From Desulfatitalea tepidiphila (GTDB lineage Bacteria; Desulfobacterota; Desulfobacteria; Desulfobacterales; Desulfosarcinaceae), in NCBI RefSeq assembly GCF_001293685.1, contig NZ_BCAG01000005.1, forward strand, positions 62,001-126,000: a DNA stretch of 64,000 bases, in the 5' to 3' direction. The notes beneath the pieces are model-generated. The model saw only the letters and a program-made list of their open reading frames with translations, did not search any database and was not told the DNA's origin. Each line of letters opens with the position of its first letter. Position 1 is the first letter of the stretch. Shown here piece by piece: positions 44,401 to 54,434 of the stretch. The position numbers and the translations under genes were made by a program.

Positions 44401-45843
44401 TTATGTTTTCTTCCCCCGCACCCGCCCGTAGTGCACCAGCGCATACATGGCCCGGGCGCACTGCTCGGGCGAGCTGTAGACCGGGATGCCGCCTTCGCCG
44501 AGCATCTCCTCCATGATGTCGTTTTCCAGGTTGGCGAAACGCAGGCAGATGACCGGTTTGCCGTATTTGCCGGGCAATGCGGCATACCGCGCGCCGCCGT
44601 CGATGGCCGCCTTGATGTGCGGCGGGTGATCCGCAGCGCTGCGGTCGACCACCAGATGGCTGTCGAAAAGTTGGGGGCTGACCGGTACGTTGCTGATCAC
44701 CCCGTCGATGTAGTCGAGCCGAAGAAACTGCTCGATGATCTCCGCCTCCTGCATGGCCGTGCGCGTGGCCCCGGCGAAATCGACCGGGTTCCGGGCCGGC
44801 GGGGCATGGGACGGCAGTAGGGCGTTGATCCGCGCGGCCGTGTCAGAATCGAGCCGGGGCAATTCCAATCCTAGTGCGGCGCAGGCGTCGGTGCCCACCA
44901 CGCCCTGCCCCCCGCTGCCCAGGATCGCCACCCGGTTGCCGTTGGGCAACGGCAGGCCGGCCAGGGCCTGGGCCATCTCGAAGAGGTGGAACGACTCGCG
45001 CACCTGCAGCAGCCCGATCTGCCGGCAGATGTTGTCGAAAACGATGGACGAGCCGGCCACCGATGCGGTGTGGGACAGGGCCGCCCGTTCGGCGGCCTCG
45101 GACCGGCCGGCCTTGTAAATGACTATCGGCTTTTTCCGGATCGCCCGCCGGGCCACCTGGAAAAACCGTTCACCGTCCTTGAACCCCTCGACATAGAGGG
45201 CGATAACATGGGTCTCGGGGTCGTCGGCCAGGTATTCCACGTAATCGGCCACGCCGAGGTCGGCCTGGTTGCCGATGCTGACAAATTTGCTCAGGCCGTA
45301 GCCCTGGGATGCGGCCACCTGGGCGATGGAGACCCCGAAGGTGCCGCTCTGGGAGACGAACGAGATCGAACCGGATTTGGGGGCTTGCTGAAAACAGAGG
45401 CTCAGACGGCCCGATGCGCTGAAGATACCCATGCAATTGGGGCCGACGATCCGGATGCCCTCGGCGCGGGCCACAGCCATCATCTCGTTTTCCAGCCGCC
45501 GCCCCGTCTCGCCCGTTTCGGCAAAGCCGGCGGTGATCACCACCGCCCCCTTGATCCCCCTGGCGGCGCATCCTTTGAGCAGGTCCGGAACCGTGGCCGT
45601 GGGCGTGGTGATCACGGCCAGGTCGATATGGCCCGGTACGTCCCCCACGCTCGGGTAGGCGGCGAGCCCGAGAATCTCCTTCTTACGGGGGTTGATCGGG
45701 TAGATGGGGCCCTGGTAACCGGTTTTCAGGGGCCGGTCGACCATGCGATGGCCCCATTTGCCGAAGGTGTCCGATGCGCCGATCACTGCGATGGATTTTG
45801 GGTTGAAGATGGCCTCGAGCGCATCCAGGGACGAGGGGTGCAA
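44401..45843 (-). CDS. Acyl-CoA synthetase (NDP-forming), alpha-like subunit without adjacent beta
   Basis: This 480-residue protein has a CoA-binding N terminus (IFNPKSIAVIGASDTFGKWGHR), ligase domains (GPNCMGIFSASGRLSLCF, ISFVSQSGTFGVSIAQV) and active-site histidine in LSHTASVAG. It is like the 38425 protein, but no ATP-grasp beta subunit adjoins, so it would need a partner encoded elsewhere. The start is TTG at 45843, supported by AGGAGG eight bases before it. It follows lpdA by 45 bases. Confidence 0.88.
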   Translation of the reverse strand: MHPSSLDALEAIFNPKSIAVIGASDTFGKWGHRMVDRPLKTGYQGPIYPINPRKKEILGLAAYPSVGDVPGHIDLAVITTPTATVPDLLKGCAARGIKGAVVITAGFAETGETGRRLENEMMAVARAEGIRIVGPNCMGIFSASGRLSLCFQQAPKSGSISFVSQSGTFGVSIAQVAASQGYGLSKFVSIGNQADLGVADYVEYLADDPETHVIALYVEGFKDGERFFQVARRAIRKKPIVIYKAGRSEAAERAALSHTASVAGSSIVFDNICRQIGLLQVRESFHLFEMAQALAGLPLPNGNRVAILGSGGQGVVGTDACAALGLELPRLDSDTAARINALLPSHAPPARNPVDFAGATRTAMQEAEIIEQFLRLDYIDGVISNVPVSPQLFDSHLVVDRSAADHPPHIKAAIDGGARYAALPGKYGKPVICLRFANLENDIMEEMLGEGGIPVYSSPEQCARAMYALVHYGRVRGKKT

Positions 45844-45888
45844 ACGCGTATCCTCCTGTCTGGTTCAGTCAAACGATCCAGCGCGCGG

Positions 45889-47301
45889 TCAAGAGGCGTA
45901 GATCGAACATTTGCGAACGGCCATGGCGGCCTCCTGCAACGCCTCTGAAAATGTGGGGTGGCCATGGATGGTACGGGCTATATCCTCGGAGCTGGCTCCG
46001 AATTCCAGGGCCAGGACACACTCGGCGATCATGTCCGCGGCCCGGGGTCCGATGATATGTACGCCCAGGATGCGATCGGTCTTGGCGTGGGCGATGAGCT
46101 TGACGAAGCCGTCGGTCTCGCCCATGCAGCGCGCCCGGCCGGCGCCGGTGAACGGATAGCTGCCCACGCAGTGGGGGATGTCGCGCTCCTTGACCTGTTG
46201 CAGGGTCAATCCCACGCTGGCCACCTCGGGCCAGGTGTAGATCACCGACGGGATGGCGTCGTAGTTGACCTCACCGAAGCGGCCGGCCATGTTTTCCACC
46301 GCGGCGATGCCTTCGGCCGAGGCCTTGTGGGCCAGCATGGGGCCGGGAACCAGATCGCCGATGGCATAGACGCCCGGCACGCTGGTCTGATACCCCTCGT
46401 CCACCAGGATGTGGCCGCTGCGTTCGTCGGTCTTGATACCCAGCTCCGAGAGACCCAGGTCCTGGGTCAGCGGCCGGCGGCCCACCGCCACCAGAAGCCG
46501 GTCGAAGTCGAGGGTCTCGCGCTGGTCGTTTTTCTCCACGGTGACCTCCACCTTGCGACCGCTCGTCTTGGCCTCGACCACGCGGGTCTCCAGGCGCATT
46601 TCCAGTCCCTGCTTGCGCAGAATGCGGTCCAGGGTGCGGGCCACCTGGCCGTCGAGGCCGGTGCCGATCTTGGGCAGCATCTCGATGACGGTGACCTTGG
46701 CGCCCAGCCGCAGCCAGACCGATCCCAGTTCCAGCCCGATATAACCGCCGCCCACGATGCCCAGGTGACGGGGCACTTCGTCCAGGGTCAGTGCTTGGGT
46801 TGAATCGACGATGCGTTCCCCGTCGAACGCCAGTCCTGGCAGCTCGACGGGCGTGCTGCCGGTGGCGAGCAGGATGTTGCGGGCGGTCGCCTCCCGGGCC
46901 TTGCCCTTGTCGCCCTGTATGCTCACGCGTCCCGGCGCCGTCAACCGCGCGCGACCCTGGATGATTTCCACCTTGTTGCCCTCGAGCAGCTTGCGCACGC
47001 TGTCGGTCAGGTCGGCCACCACCTGGTCTTTGCGGGCCATCATGGCCTTCAGATCGAGGCTTACCTTTCCGGTCTTGATGCCGTGGACCGCCAACCCCTC
47101 TTTGGCCAGATGATAGTATTCGCTCGAATCGAGCAGGGCCTTGCTGGGAATGCAGCCTTCATTGAGGCAGACGCCGCCCAGTCGCGACCGCTTCTCGATG
47201 CAGGCCGTTTTGAGGCCCAGTTGGGCGGCGCGCACGGCCGCCACGTATCCGCCGGGGCCGGCGCCGATAATGATCAGGTCATAATCGCGGGTCTCTGCCA
47301 T
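45889..47301 (-). CDS. lpdA: Dihydrolipoyl dehydrogenase
   Basis: This 470-residue flavoprotein has the FAD-binding start (DYDLIIIGAGPGGYVAAVRA), the redox-active disulfide CLNEGCIPSKALL at about residues 43-55, the NAD domain GGGYIGLELG, and a C-terminal HIIGPRAADMI and HGHPTF (catalytic His). It reoxidises dihydrolipoamide on E2. The gene begins two bases after sucB, with which it clearly forms the E3 part of the 2-oxoacid dehydrogenase complex. It might also serve the glycine cleavage system at 63 kb. Confidence 0.96.
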   Translation of the reverse strand: MAETRDYDLIIIGAGPGGYVAAVRAAQLGLKTACIEKRSRLGGVCLNEGCIPSKALLDSSEYYHLAKEGLAVHGIKTGKVSLDLKAMMARKDQVVADLTDSVRKLLEGNKVEIIQGRARLTAPGRVSIQGDKGKAREATARNILLATGSTPVELPGLAFDGERIVDSTQALTLDEVPRHLGIVGGGYIGLELGSVWLRLGAKVTVIEMLPKIGTGLDGQVARTLDRILRKQGLEMRLETRVVEAKTSGRKVEVTVEKNDQRETLDFDRLLVAVGRRPLTQDLGLSELGIKTDERSGHILVDEGYQTSVPGVYAIGDLVPGPMLAHKASAEGIAAVENMAGRFGEVNYDAIPSVIYTWPEVASVGLTLQQVKERDIPHCVGSYPFTGAGRARCMGETDGFVKLIAHAKTDRILGVHIIGPRAADMIAECVLALEFGASSEDIARTIHGHPTFSEALQEAAMAVRKCSIYAS

Positions 47302-47303
47302 GG

Positions 47304-48590
47304 CTACACCTCCAGCAGGAGCCGTTCGGGATTTTCCACCAGCTCCTTGACGCGTTTGAGAAACGTGACCGCCCCGCGCCCGTCCACGATGCGGTGGTCG
47401 TAGCTCAGGGCGAGGTACATCATGGGCCGGATGACGATCTGCTCGTCGACCACCACCGGCCGCTTTTCGATGCGGTGCATGCCCAGGATGCCACTCTGGG
47501 GCATGTTGAGGATGGGGGTGCTGAGCAGCGAGCCGTAAACGCCGCCGTTGCTGATGGTAAACGTCCCGCCCTCCAGGTCGGCCAGTTCCAGACGATTCTC
47601 CTTGATCTTGGTCACATAGTTGACGATAGCCTTCTCGATCCCGGCGAAGCTCAAACGCTCGGCATGGCGGATCACCGGCACCACCAGGCCGCGCGGCGAA
47701 CCCACGGCCACGCCGATGTGCTGGTAGTTGTGGTAGACGATGTCGCTGCCGTCCACGAAGCCGTTGACTTCGGGAATCTCCCGCAGGGCCGCCACGCAGG
47801 CCTTGACGAAAAAGGACATGAAGCCCAGTGAGATGTCGTGCTTCTCTTTGAAGGCATCCTTGTACTGCGTTCGCAGGACCATGGCGCGGCTCATGTCCAC
47901 GTCGTTGAAGGTAGTGAGCATGGCCGTGTTCTGCTTGGCTTCGAGCAGCCGTTCTGCGATGCGCTTGCGGATGGGCGACATGGCCTTGCGCACCTCGGCC
48001 GGTTCGCCTTCCCGGCCCAGCTCATCCGGCGGCACACACTCTTCGGGTACGCCGGCGGGCGCCTGTTCCATGGCCAGAAGCACATCGCCCTTGGTGATGC
48101 GGCCGCCCGGGCCGGTGCCCTTGATCCTGGAGAGGTCGATGCCCTTCTCGGCGGCCAGTCGCCTCACGGCCGGGGCATACTCACCGGGTGCGGTCGCGGG
48201 TGCGGGGGCTTTCTTTTCGGGACTTGGCGCCTTCTTTTCGGCCGGCGCAGGCTTTTCCTCGGCTTTTTCCGGCTTGGCCGCCTCGCCCGCTTTATCCCGG
48301 CTCTCCTTCTCTTCGGGCGCCGCATCCGGCTTCTTTTCGGCCGCCGGTTTGGCGCCTCCGGTTTCTATGGTGGCCACCACGGTGCCCACGGCCACGGTCT
48401 CACCGGCCTGTACCTGTATCTTGAGGGTGCCGGACGCCTCGGCAGTGACTTCCAGGGTCACCTTGTCGGTTTCGATAACGAACAAGGGCTCGTCCTTTTC
48501 GACCACATCGCCGTCCTGTTTGAACCATTCGGTCAGAACGGCCTCCTGTACCGATTCTCCCACGCTGGGGATTTTCACCTCGATGGCCAT
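47304..48590 (-). CDS. sucB: 2-oxoglutarate dehydrogenase E2, succinyltransferase
   Basis: This 428-residue E2 has a lipoyl domain (residues 2-76; lipoyl lysine in ETDKVTLEV), an Ala/Pro/Lys/Glu-rich linker (about 77-135), a subunit-binding domain ([23 protein letters not shown]) and the acyltransferase domain with [15 protein letters not shown]. It fits the succinyl type (SucB/OdhB): one lipoyl domain, typical length. It accepts the succinyl group from E1 and passes it to CoA. It lies 52 bases after sucA. Confidence 0.95.
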   Translation of the reverse strand: MAIEVKIPSVGESVQEAVLTEWFKQDGDVVEKDEPLFVIETDKVTLEVTAEASGTLKIQVQAGETVAVGTVVATIETGGAKPAAEKKPDAAPEEKESRDKAGEAAKPEKAEEKPAPAEKKAPSPEKKAPAPATAPGEYAPAVRRLAAEKGIDLSRIKGTGPGGRITKGDVLLAMEQAPAGVPEECVPPDELGREGEPAEVRKAMSPIRKRIAERLLEAKQNTAMLTTFNDVDMSRAMVLRTQYKDAFKEKHDISLGFMSFFVKACVAALREIPEVNGFVDGSDIVYHNYQHIGVAVGSPRGLVVPVIRHAERLSFAGIEKAIVNYVTKIKENRLELADLEGGTFTISNGGVYGSLLSTPILNMPQSGILGMHRIEKRPVVVDEQIVIRPMMYLALSYDHRIVDGRGAVTFLKRVKELVENPERLLLEV

Positions 48591-48642
48591 TGGCTCTCCT
48601 TATCGGTCATGTCTCGATGTCGTTGATGCTTGAACGTACCCC

Positions 48643-51384
48643 TTATCCCGCACTCTTCGCGCCGGCGTCGTATGGCCCCACCGCCTCGTCGGAAAGGGCC
48701 GCCTGCTGCTTCTTGTAGAGATTGGGGAAACCGGTGGCCGGGCTGGAAGAGGCCTTGCGCCCCACATAGGTGAGGGCATGGCCGACCATTGCCTCGAGGC
48801 GGGACCGCACGAACTGCCAGCCGCCCATGTTCTCCGGTGCCTCCTGCACCCAGGTCCAGGACTCGGCCGACGGATAATTGGCCAGCACCGCTTTGAGCTG
48901 TGCTTCGGGAAACGGATAGTACTGCTCGAGGCGGATGATGGCGACTTTGCTCGTCTCCAATTCCTCCCTCCGCTGCAACAGCTGGTAGAAGATCTTGCCG
49001 CTGCAGAAGATCACCTTGCTCGCCTTCTCGGGGCGCACCGGATCGTCCAGCACGGCCTGGTAGCGCCCGCCGCTCAAGTCGGCAAGGGTGGAGACGGCCT
49101 GGGGATGGCGCAGCAGGCTCTTGGGGGTCATCAGCACCAGGGGCTTGCGGTAGGCGGCATGGACCTGGCGGCGCAGCAGGTGGAAATACTGGGCCGGGGT
49201 GGTCAGGTCGCACACCTGCAAGTTGTCGTCGGCGCAAAGTTGCAGGAAGCGCTCCAGCCTGGCGCTGGAATGCTCGGGGCCGAGCCCTTCCCAACCGTGG
49301 GGCAGGAGAAGGACGAGGCCGGACAGGCGGCGCCACTTCGTTTCACCGCTGGCGATGAACAGGTCGATGATCCCCTGGGCATTGTTGGAAAAATCGCCGA
49401 ACTGGGCTTCCCACAGCACCAGCTTGTCCGGCGAAGCCAGCGAATAGCCGTAGTCGAACCCCATGACACCGACCTCGGAGAGCGGACTGTCGTGCACATC
49501 GAATCGGGCCGCCCGCTCTGAAAGGTGGTGAAGCGGCACATACGGCTCGCCGCTCTTGCGGTCGAAAAGCACACTGTGGCGCTGACTGAAGGTGCCGCGG
49601 CCGCTGTCCTGACCGCTCAGGCGGATGGCCGTCCGCTCTTCGAGCAGACTGGCAAAGGCCAGGGCTTCGGCATTGCCCCAATCGATGCCGCTTCCCTTTT
49701 CCACGGTTTCCCGGCGGCGGCGCAACAGCAGCTTGATCTTGGAATGGGGCGAAAAATCCTTGGGCAGGGTGTTGATCCGGCGGGCAAGATCGATCAGCGT
49801 CTCTTCCGATACGCCGGTGTCGACCGCTTCATGGGTGTATTGCCCCGTGTAGCCGTCCCACTCGCTGTAGAAACGTCCCTCGGGAAATGGACAGGCGCTG
49901 TTGCGCACTTCGTCGTAGGCGGCCTCCATGCGTTTGAGGACGTCTTCTTCCATCCGATCCACCACGCCGGCGGACAGCACCTCGGCTTCGATCAGCTGAT
50001 CGGCATACAGCCGGTGCAGGGAGGGGCGCTCGCGGATGCGGTCATACATCAGGGGTTGGGTGAAGTAGGGCTCGTCGCCCTCGTTGTGGCCGAATCGGCG
50101 GTAGCAGACCACGTCGACCACCACATCCTTGCCGAAGGCATATCGATAGTCAACGGCCAGCCGGATCACCTGCACCAGGGCTTCCGGATTTTCACCGTGC
50201 ACGTGGAAGATGGGGACCATGAGCATCTTGGCCAGATCGGTGGTGTAGCGGGTGGAACGGGCATTTTCCGGCAGGGTGGTATAGCCGATCTGGTTGTTGA
50301 TCACCACGTGCACGGTGCCGCCGGTACGGTAGCCTCTGAGCTGACTCATGTTGAGCGTCTCGGCCACCACTCCCTGGCCGGCAAAGGCCGCATCACCGTG
50401 GATCAGCAGGGGCAGCACCTGCCGTTGCCCATTTTCGCCCCGCCGCTCCTGGCGGGCCCTGGCAATACCCAGCACCACGGGGTCCACCGCTTCCAGGTGG
50501 CTGGGGTTGTTGACCAGCAGCGCCTGGATGCGGCCGTCGGCCCCCAGGTCGATGTCGCCTAAGTAGCCGTTGTGGTACTTGACGTCGCCGGCCCCCACCA
50601 ACTGGCTGCTGTCATAGCAATTTTCGAACTCGGCCAGGATCTCCTCCACCGGACGGCCCAGGATGTTGGCCTGTACATTGAGGCGGCCCCGGTGGGCCAT
50701 GCCCAGCACCAGCTCCTCGGCACCCTGACCGACCGCCCGACGCAGCATCGCGTCGAGCATGGGGATGATGCCGTCCCCGCCTTCCAGGGAAAACCGGGTC
50801 ACGGCCAGGTACCGCTTGTTTAGAAACGCTTCGAACATGGCCGCATCGGTCAGTTTTTCGAGCAGATGGCGCTGCGCGTCGCGCGAGAGGTCGATCCGGT
50901 TGCGATTGGGTTCCATGCGCTCCTGGAGCCAGCGCCGTTCGTCCGGGTCCTGCAGGTGCATGTACTCCACACCGATCGAACGGCAATAGGTCTGTTTGAG
51001 GATCTGGATGATCTCCTTGAGCGGGGCCTGCTCGACAAAGGCAAACTGCGGTGTGGCATAGACCTGCTCGAGATGACCGGCGGCGAGCCCGAAAGCACCG
51101 AGGGAGAGCAGGGGATGTTCGGTGGGGCAGGCGCTCAACGGGTCCATGCAGGCGAGCAGATGGCCCAATTGACGGTAGCGCAGGATCAATTCCCCCACCT
51201 GCCCCTCGGCTGGGCCGGTGGGGGGTGGCTGCGGCGTGCCAGTTCCGGCTTCGCTGCGCTGCCTGCCCATGTCGAAGCCGTAAAAAAAGACGCGCCACTC
51301 GCGGCCCACCGAATCGGGGTCACGGCGATATCGCTGGTATTGATCGTCGATATAGTCGAGGTTGAGTGTTTCGGGTATGGACAT
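48643..51384 (-). CDS. sucA: 2-oxoglutarate dehydrogenase E1
   Basis: This protein of about 913 residues is a thiamine-diphosphate enzyme (motifs GMAHRGRLNV near residue 240, HGDAAFAGQGVVAET, RRFGHNEGDEP and PHGWEGLGPEHSSAR). It decarboxylates 2-oxoglutarate and transfers succinyl to E2. The start at 51384 (MSIPETLNLDYI) is chosen by homology; two earlier in-frame ATGs lack support. First gene of the sucA-sucB-lpdA operon. A full oxidative E1 is noteworthy in a probable anaerobe. Confidence 0.95.
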   Translation of the reverse strand: MSIPETLNLDYIDDQYQRYRRDPDSVGREWRVFFYGFDMGRQRSEAGTGTPQPPPTGPAEGQVGELILRYRQLGHLLACMDPLSACPTEHPLLSLGAFGLAAGHLEQVYATPQFAFVEQAPLKEIIQILKQTYCRSIGVEYMHLQDPDERRWLQERMEPNRNRIDLSRDAQRHLLEKLTDAAMFEAFLNKRYLAVTRFSLEGGDGIIPMLDAMLRRAVGQGAEELVLGMAHRGRLNVQANILGRPVEEILAEFENCYDSSQLVGAGDVKYHNGYLGDIDLGADGRIQALLVNNPSHLEAVDPVVLGIARARQERRGENGQRQVLPLLIHGDAAFAGQGVVAETLNMSQLRGYRTGGTVHVVINNQIGYTTLPENARSTRYTTDLAKMLMVPIFHVHGENPEALVQVIRLAVDYRYAFGKDVVVDVVCYRRFGHNEGDEPYFTQPLMYDRIRERPSLHRLYADQLIEAEVLSAGVVDRMEEDVLKRMEAAYDEVRNSACPFPEGRFYSEWDGYTGQYTHEAVDTGVSEETLIDLARRINTLPKDFSPHSKIKLLLRRRRETVEKGSGIDWGNAEALAFASLLEERTAIRLSGQDSGRGTFSQRHSVLFDRKSGEPYVPLHHLSERAARFDVHDSPLSEVGVMGFDYGYSLASPDKLVLWEAQFGDFSNNAQGIIDLFIASGETKWRRLSGLVLLLPHGWEGLGPEHSSARLERFLQLCADDNLQVCDLTTPAQYFHLLRRQVHAAYRKPLVLMTPKSLLRHPQAVSTLADLSGGRYQAVLDDPVRPEKASKVIFCSGKIFYQLLQRREELETSKVAIIRLEQYYPFPEAQLKAVLANYPSAESWTWVQEAPENMGGWQFVRSRLEAMVGHALTYVGRKASSSPATGFPNLYKKQQAALSDEAVGPYDAGAKSAG

Positions 51385-51521
51385 GGTGTCATTCTTCTGA
51401 TGGGTTGATGGCATGGACATGGGCGGCAAGGTTGGCAACCCCTTACCGTCCGGACGTCGTCATGGCCCTGTTTCAAGGCTGCTGGGATCAAAAGCGAAGA
51501 AGAACCAGTGGCAACGTGCAA

Positions 51522-51550
51522 ATGATAAGTAAAAGGACCAGAAGTGTCAA
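51522..51550 (-). promoter_or_regulatory. Consensus promoter of sucA-sucB-lpdA
   Basis: On the minus strand TTGACA (51545-51550) and TATCAT (51522-51527) are 17 bases apart; transcription would start near 51515, giving a leader of about 130 bases. No other feature was found in 51385-51778; the opposing frames there lack ribosome sites. Confidence 0.75.
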
Positions 51551-51778
51551 TTGGAAAGGCGAACGGCCGCCTCAGCTGATGTTCGTAAAATCTCGTAGTT
51601 GGTGCGATATCGTCGAACCGAAAAACATGCCGGGCCCCACCGGTTCCGGATCCGGATCACCCGGCCGTCAGAATGGCCTTGTCGTATGCGCCGGCCCTCG
51701 GTTATAGTGATCATCGACACACCGGTTGCTGTGTCATGAAACTCAATGCGCGACAGTGCTGGCAGGAGCGAACCGCCC

Positions 51779-52339
51779 ATGCGTATTCCCCCCAGGTCCG
51801 AGTGTATGCACATGTTGGCCGACATGGAGATGCCGCCGCACATCAAGGCCCACTCCATGCTGGTGTGCCGCGTGGCGCTGCTGCTCACCGACGGCCTCCT
51901 GTCGGCAGGGGTCGCGCTCAATCGGCCCCTGGTGAAAGCCTCGGCCCTGCTCCACGACATCACCAAGCCGCGCAGTTTCACCACCGGCGAAAACCACTCC
52001 AGAACCGGTGGTGAATACCTGGCTGGCCTGGGTTATCCGGAAGTGGGCGACATCATTCGGCAACACGTCATCCTGGATGCCTATTTCAAGGAGGAAGCCC
52101 CCTGCGAAGCGGAAATCGTCAATTACGCCGATAAACGGGTGCTTCACGACCAGGTGGTCTCGCTCAAGGAGCGCATGGTTTACATTCTCCACCGCTATGC
52201 CAAAACCGAGGAACACCGCCGATGGCTGCAGGAGGTGTGGGACCAGACGCTTCGATTGGAAACACGCCTGTTCAGCTACCTGGCCTACGAACCAGACCAG
52301 GTTTGCGAGCGGATCGACGGAAACCCGCCCAACGAATAG
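51779..52339 (+). CDS. HD-domain hydrolase
   Basis: This 186-residue protein has the HD metal motif arrangement: H in PPHIKAHSMLV, then ALLHDITK near residue 56, GENHSRTGGEYL near 70, and Asp in IVNYADKRV. It should be a metal-dependent phosphohydrolase acting on a nucleotide or similar; the substrate is unknown. The start at 51779 has AGGAG ten bases upstream; the longer frame adds eleven residues. It converges on the radical SAM gene, only 18 bases apart. Confidence 0.87.
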   Translation: MRIPPRSECMHMLADMEMPPHIKAHSMLVCRVALLLTDGLLSAGVALNRPLVKASALLHDITKPRSFTTGENHSRTGGEYLAGLGYPEVGDIIRQHVILDAYFKEEAPCEAEIVNYADKRVLHDQVVSLKERMVYILHRYAKTEEHRRWLQEVWDQTLRLETRLFSYLAYEPDQVCERIDGNPPNE

Positions 52340-52357
52340 GACGAGCAGGCCCAACAC

Positions 52358-54007
52358 CTACTCGCATCCGAACTGATCTGCATCCGGACATGCGCCTCTC
52401 AGGCACATACCTGCCACACCATCGATGAACGCCCGGCAGAGCGCGGCATCCACCTCGTGGGCATAGAGACGGCCGTCCTTGTCGATTCCCCTGATCACGC
52501 CATCTTTCAGGAAAGCCGATAGAAGCATGCGGCCCGCGCTGTCGCGGTCAATGTCGGGAGTAATTTCAGCCGGCGGCGCTGCCGGTGCCGGCAGGCCGTG
52601 TCCCATGTCCAGCCGATGTTTCATGTAATTGAGAATACGCCCCAAACGGAGCAGGGTGACGGTCTGGCGACGGTCGGTGGCGTGTTCCAGGGGCAGGGTC
52701 GATGCCCGCCACAAGCCCGGGCGGTCCGGCAATTTCCCGCGTTGGCGGCACCATTGGTAATCGGCGCTGCCCGGCGCCGGATAGAAGACCGACACGCCGG
52801 CCAGGACCGGCCGCCGGGCCAGGAAAAGAAGGTCGGCCAGAGATGCGAACGGATCCTGGTCCGGACCGCCCACGATCAGGTAAGCCACGCTGTGCAAGCG
52901 CTCCCGCCCCGCCGCCGACAGCACCCGGTCCAGGTCCGCACTCAAATCGGGCCGTCCGAAGCGCCGGAGCTGTCCTTTATCGGTGGTGATCAGGGCGAAA
53001 TTCAGCGCCTTGAACCCGACGCGCCTCATTTCCAGGAGCATTTCGCGGTCCAGGGTGGGCACGAACATGCCGTTCATGGCGCGCAGTTCGGGCAAGCGGC
53101 CCTTGAAATAATCCCCGATGGCGCCCAACAGGGCCATGAACCATGAACGGTCCGCGGTCAGGTGTTCGTCTTCGAAATCGATGAAACCCAGGGGGGCGAT
53201 CCGGTCGGCGGCCTTGATCTCGGCCATGACCGCATCGACCGAGCGGGCCCGAAATCCATGATAGGTGGAGGCATTGACCGCACAATAGGTACAGCGCATC
53301 GGACAGCCGCGGCCGGCCGACAGGGCCAGGCTGCCTTTGCCGGAGCGACGGTAAAAGCGCCAGTCCAACAGATCGAAGGCCGGCAGAGGCAAGCCGTTCA
53401 AATCATCGACCACCGCCGGCGGAGAGGCGATCAGGGCGCCTTTCGGGCCCCGCCGCACCAGGCCGGCAACGGTCTCCAGATCCCCGCCGTCGCGCAAGGC
53501 CCGGGCCAAGGGGGGTAGTGTCGCCTCGCCGTCGCCGCGCAACACGAAATCGACCGCCGGATGGCGCATGACCGCCTCCGGCAGCACCGAGGGGTGGTGC
53601 CCGCCCATGACGATGGTGGCGTCCGGGCAAAATTTACGGACCGCCGCGGCCGTTTCCAGGGCCGTGTGGCTGTAAGCGCTGAAGAGCGATGAGATGCCGA
53701 TGAGGCGGGCGCCGGAATGCCGGGCTATGTGTCCGATGTGCTCGAAGCTGTATCCGAAATGGCGGAAATGGTGAAACAGGGCGAACGGGGAACGGTCCTC
53801 CCGCCCGTAAAAGGGTTTCAAGAAGGCCATCTCGCCGGGCCATTCTATGATGCGGGCCTTATCGGTGGCCAGGGAATCGAAAATGGCGACGCTGAATCCC
53901 TCCTTGCGCAGGGCACCCGCAATACATGCCAAACCGTATGGCATGGTGCGCTTGGCGGTCAGATAAAAGTCGCGGATCGGCGGCTGGATGAGCAGGATGT
54001 CAGGCAT
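52358..54007 (-). CDS. B12-binding radical SAM protein
   Basis: This 549-residue protein begins with a cobalamin-binding-type domain (about residues 1-150: ILLIQPP, GLACIAGALRKEGFSVAIFD). The radical SAM domain with CPMRCTYC (about residue 230) follows. Its GGHHPSVLPEAV and LRGDGE motifs resemble BchE-like/methyltransferase radical SAM enzymes. It could methylate or rearrange a complex substrate; the product cannot be predicted. A single gene, convergent with the HD gene. Confidence 0.9.
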   Translation of the reverse strand: MPDILLIQPPIRDFYLTAKRTMPYGLACIAGALRKEGFSVAIFDSLATDKARIIEWPGEMAFLKPFYGREDRSPFALFHHFRHFGYSFEHIGHIARHSGARLIGISSLFSAYSHTALETAAAVRKFCPDATIVMGGHHPSVLPEAVMRHPAVDFVLRGDGEATLPPLARALRDGGDLETVAGLVRRGPKGALIASPPAVVDDLNGLPLPAFDLLDWRFYRRSGKGSLALSAGRGCPMRCTYCAVNASTYHGFRARSVDAVMAEIKAADRIAPLGFIDFEDEHLTADRSWFMALLGAIGDYFKGRLPELRAMNGMFVPTLDREMLLEMRRVGFKALNFALITTDKGQLRRFGRPDLSADLDRVLSAAGRERLHSVAYLIVGGPDQDPFASLADLLFLARRPVLAGVSVFYPAPGSADYQWCRQRGKLPDRPGLWRASTLPLEHATDRRQTVTLLRLGRILNYMKHRLDMGHGLPAPAAPPAEITPDIDRDSAGRMLLSAFLKDGVIRGIDKDGRLYAHEVDAALCRAFIDGVAGMCLRGACPDADQFGCE

Positions 54008-54052
54008 GGTTCATAGGTATACCGAAGTCAAAGCGTCAAAGCTGAAACCAGC

Positions 54053-54300
54053 TCGAACTGAAAGCTATTCATTAAACCCGGCGTGGGTGGAACGGGTGGC
54101 CGATGCCACACGCCAAGCGGTCAAGTGCCGGTAAAATGCACGGCGGGCGGCCCAGAAACTCGCTGCGCTCAAACAGTCTGGGCCGCTTGTCCGCCGTTTG
54201 CATTAAACCGGCACTACATCGCATGGCTCACATGGCCCTGGCCACCTGCTCCACCCACGCCTGCCAAACTCGTTGCGATGAAAATGTCTTCATTGAATCA
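54053..54300. repeat. Snap-back inverted-repeat element, copy C (degenerate ends)
   Basis: The interior from GGTGGCCGATGCCACACGCC to CCTGGCCACCTGCTCC matches copy B. The left end keeps only AACTGAA plus ATTCA of the terminal repeat; the right end is worn. Boundaries are approximate. It fills most of the gap from 54008 to 54434. Confidence 0.7.
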
Positions 54301-54434
54301 ACGCAGAATCCGATTTGGGGTGTACCCCCAACTGCTGAAACGGCTGAGCGCGCCGGAGTCAAGGCGCCGGAGGTGAAGCTGTAGTGCCCTACCGCGATCC
54401 TCCGGCAACGCCGAATCTGGAGTGCTCATCCGTC

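Noticed and set aside
51366-51707. 113-codon plus-strand frame upstream of the HD gene
   Set aside because: No ribosome site, crosses the sucA promoter, amino-acid pattern not protein-like.
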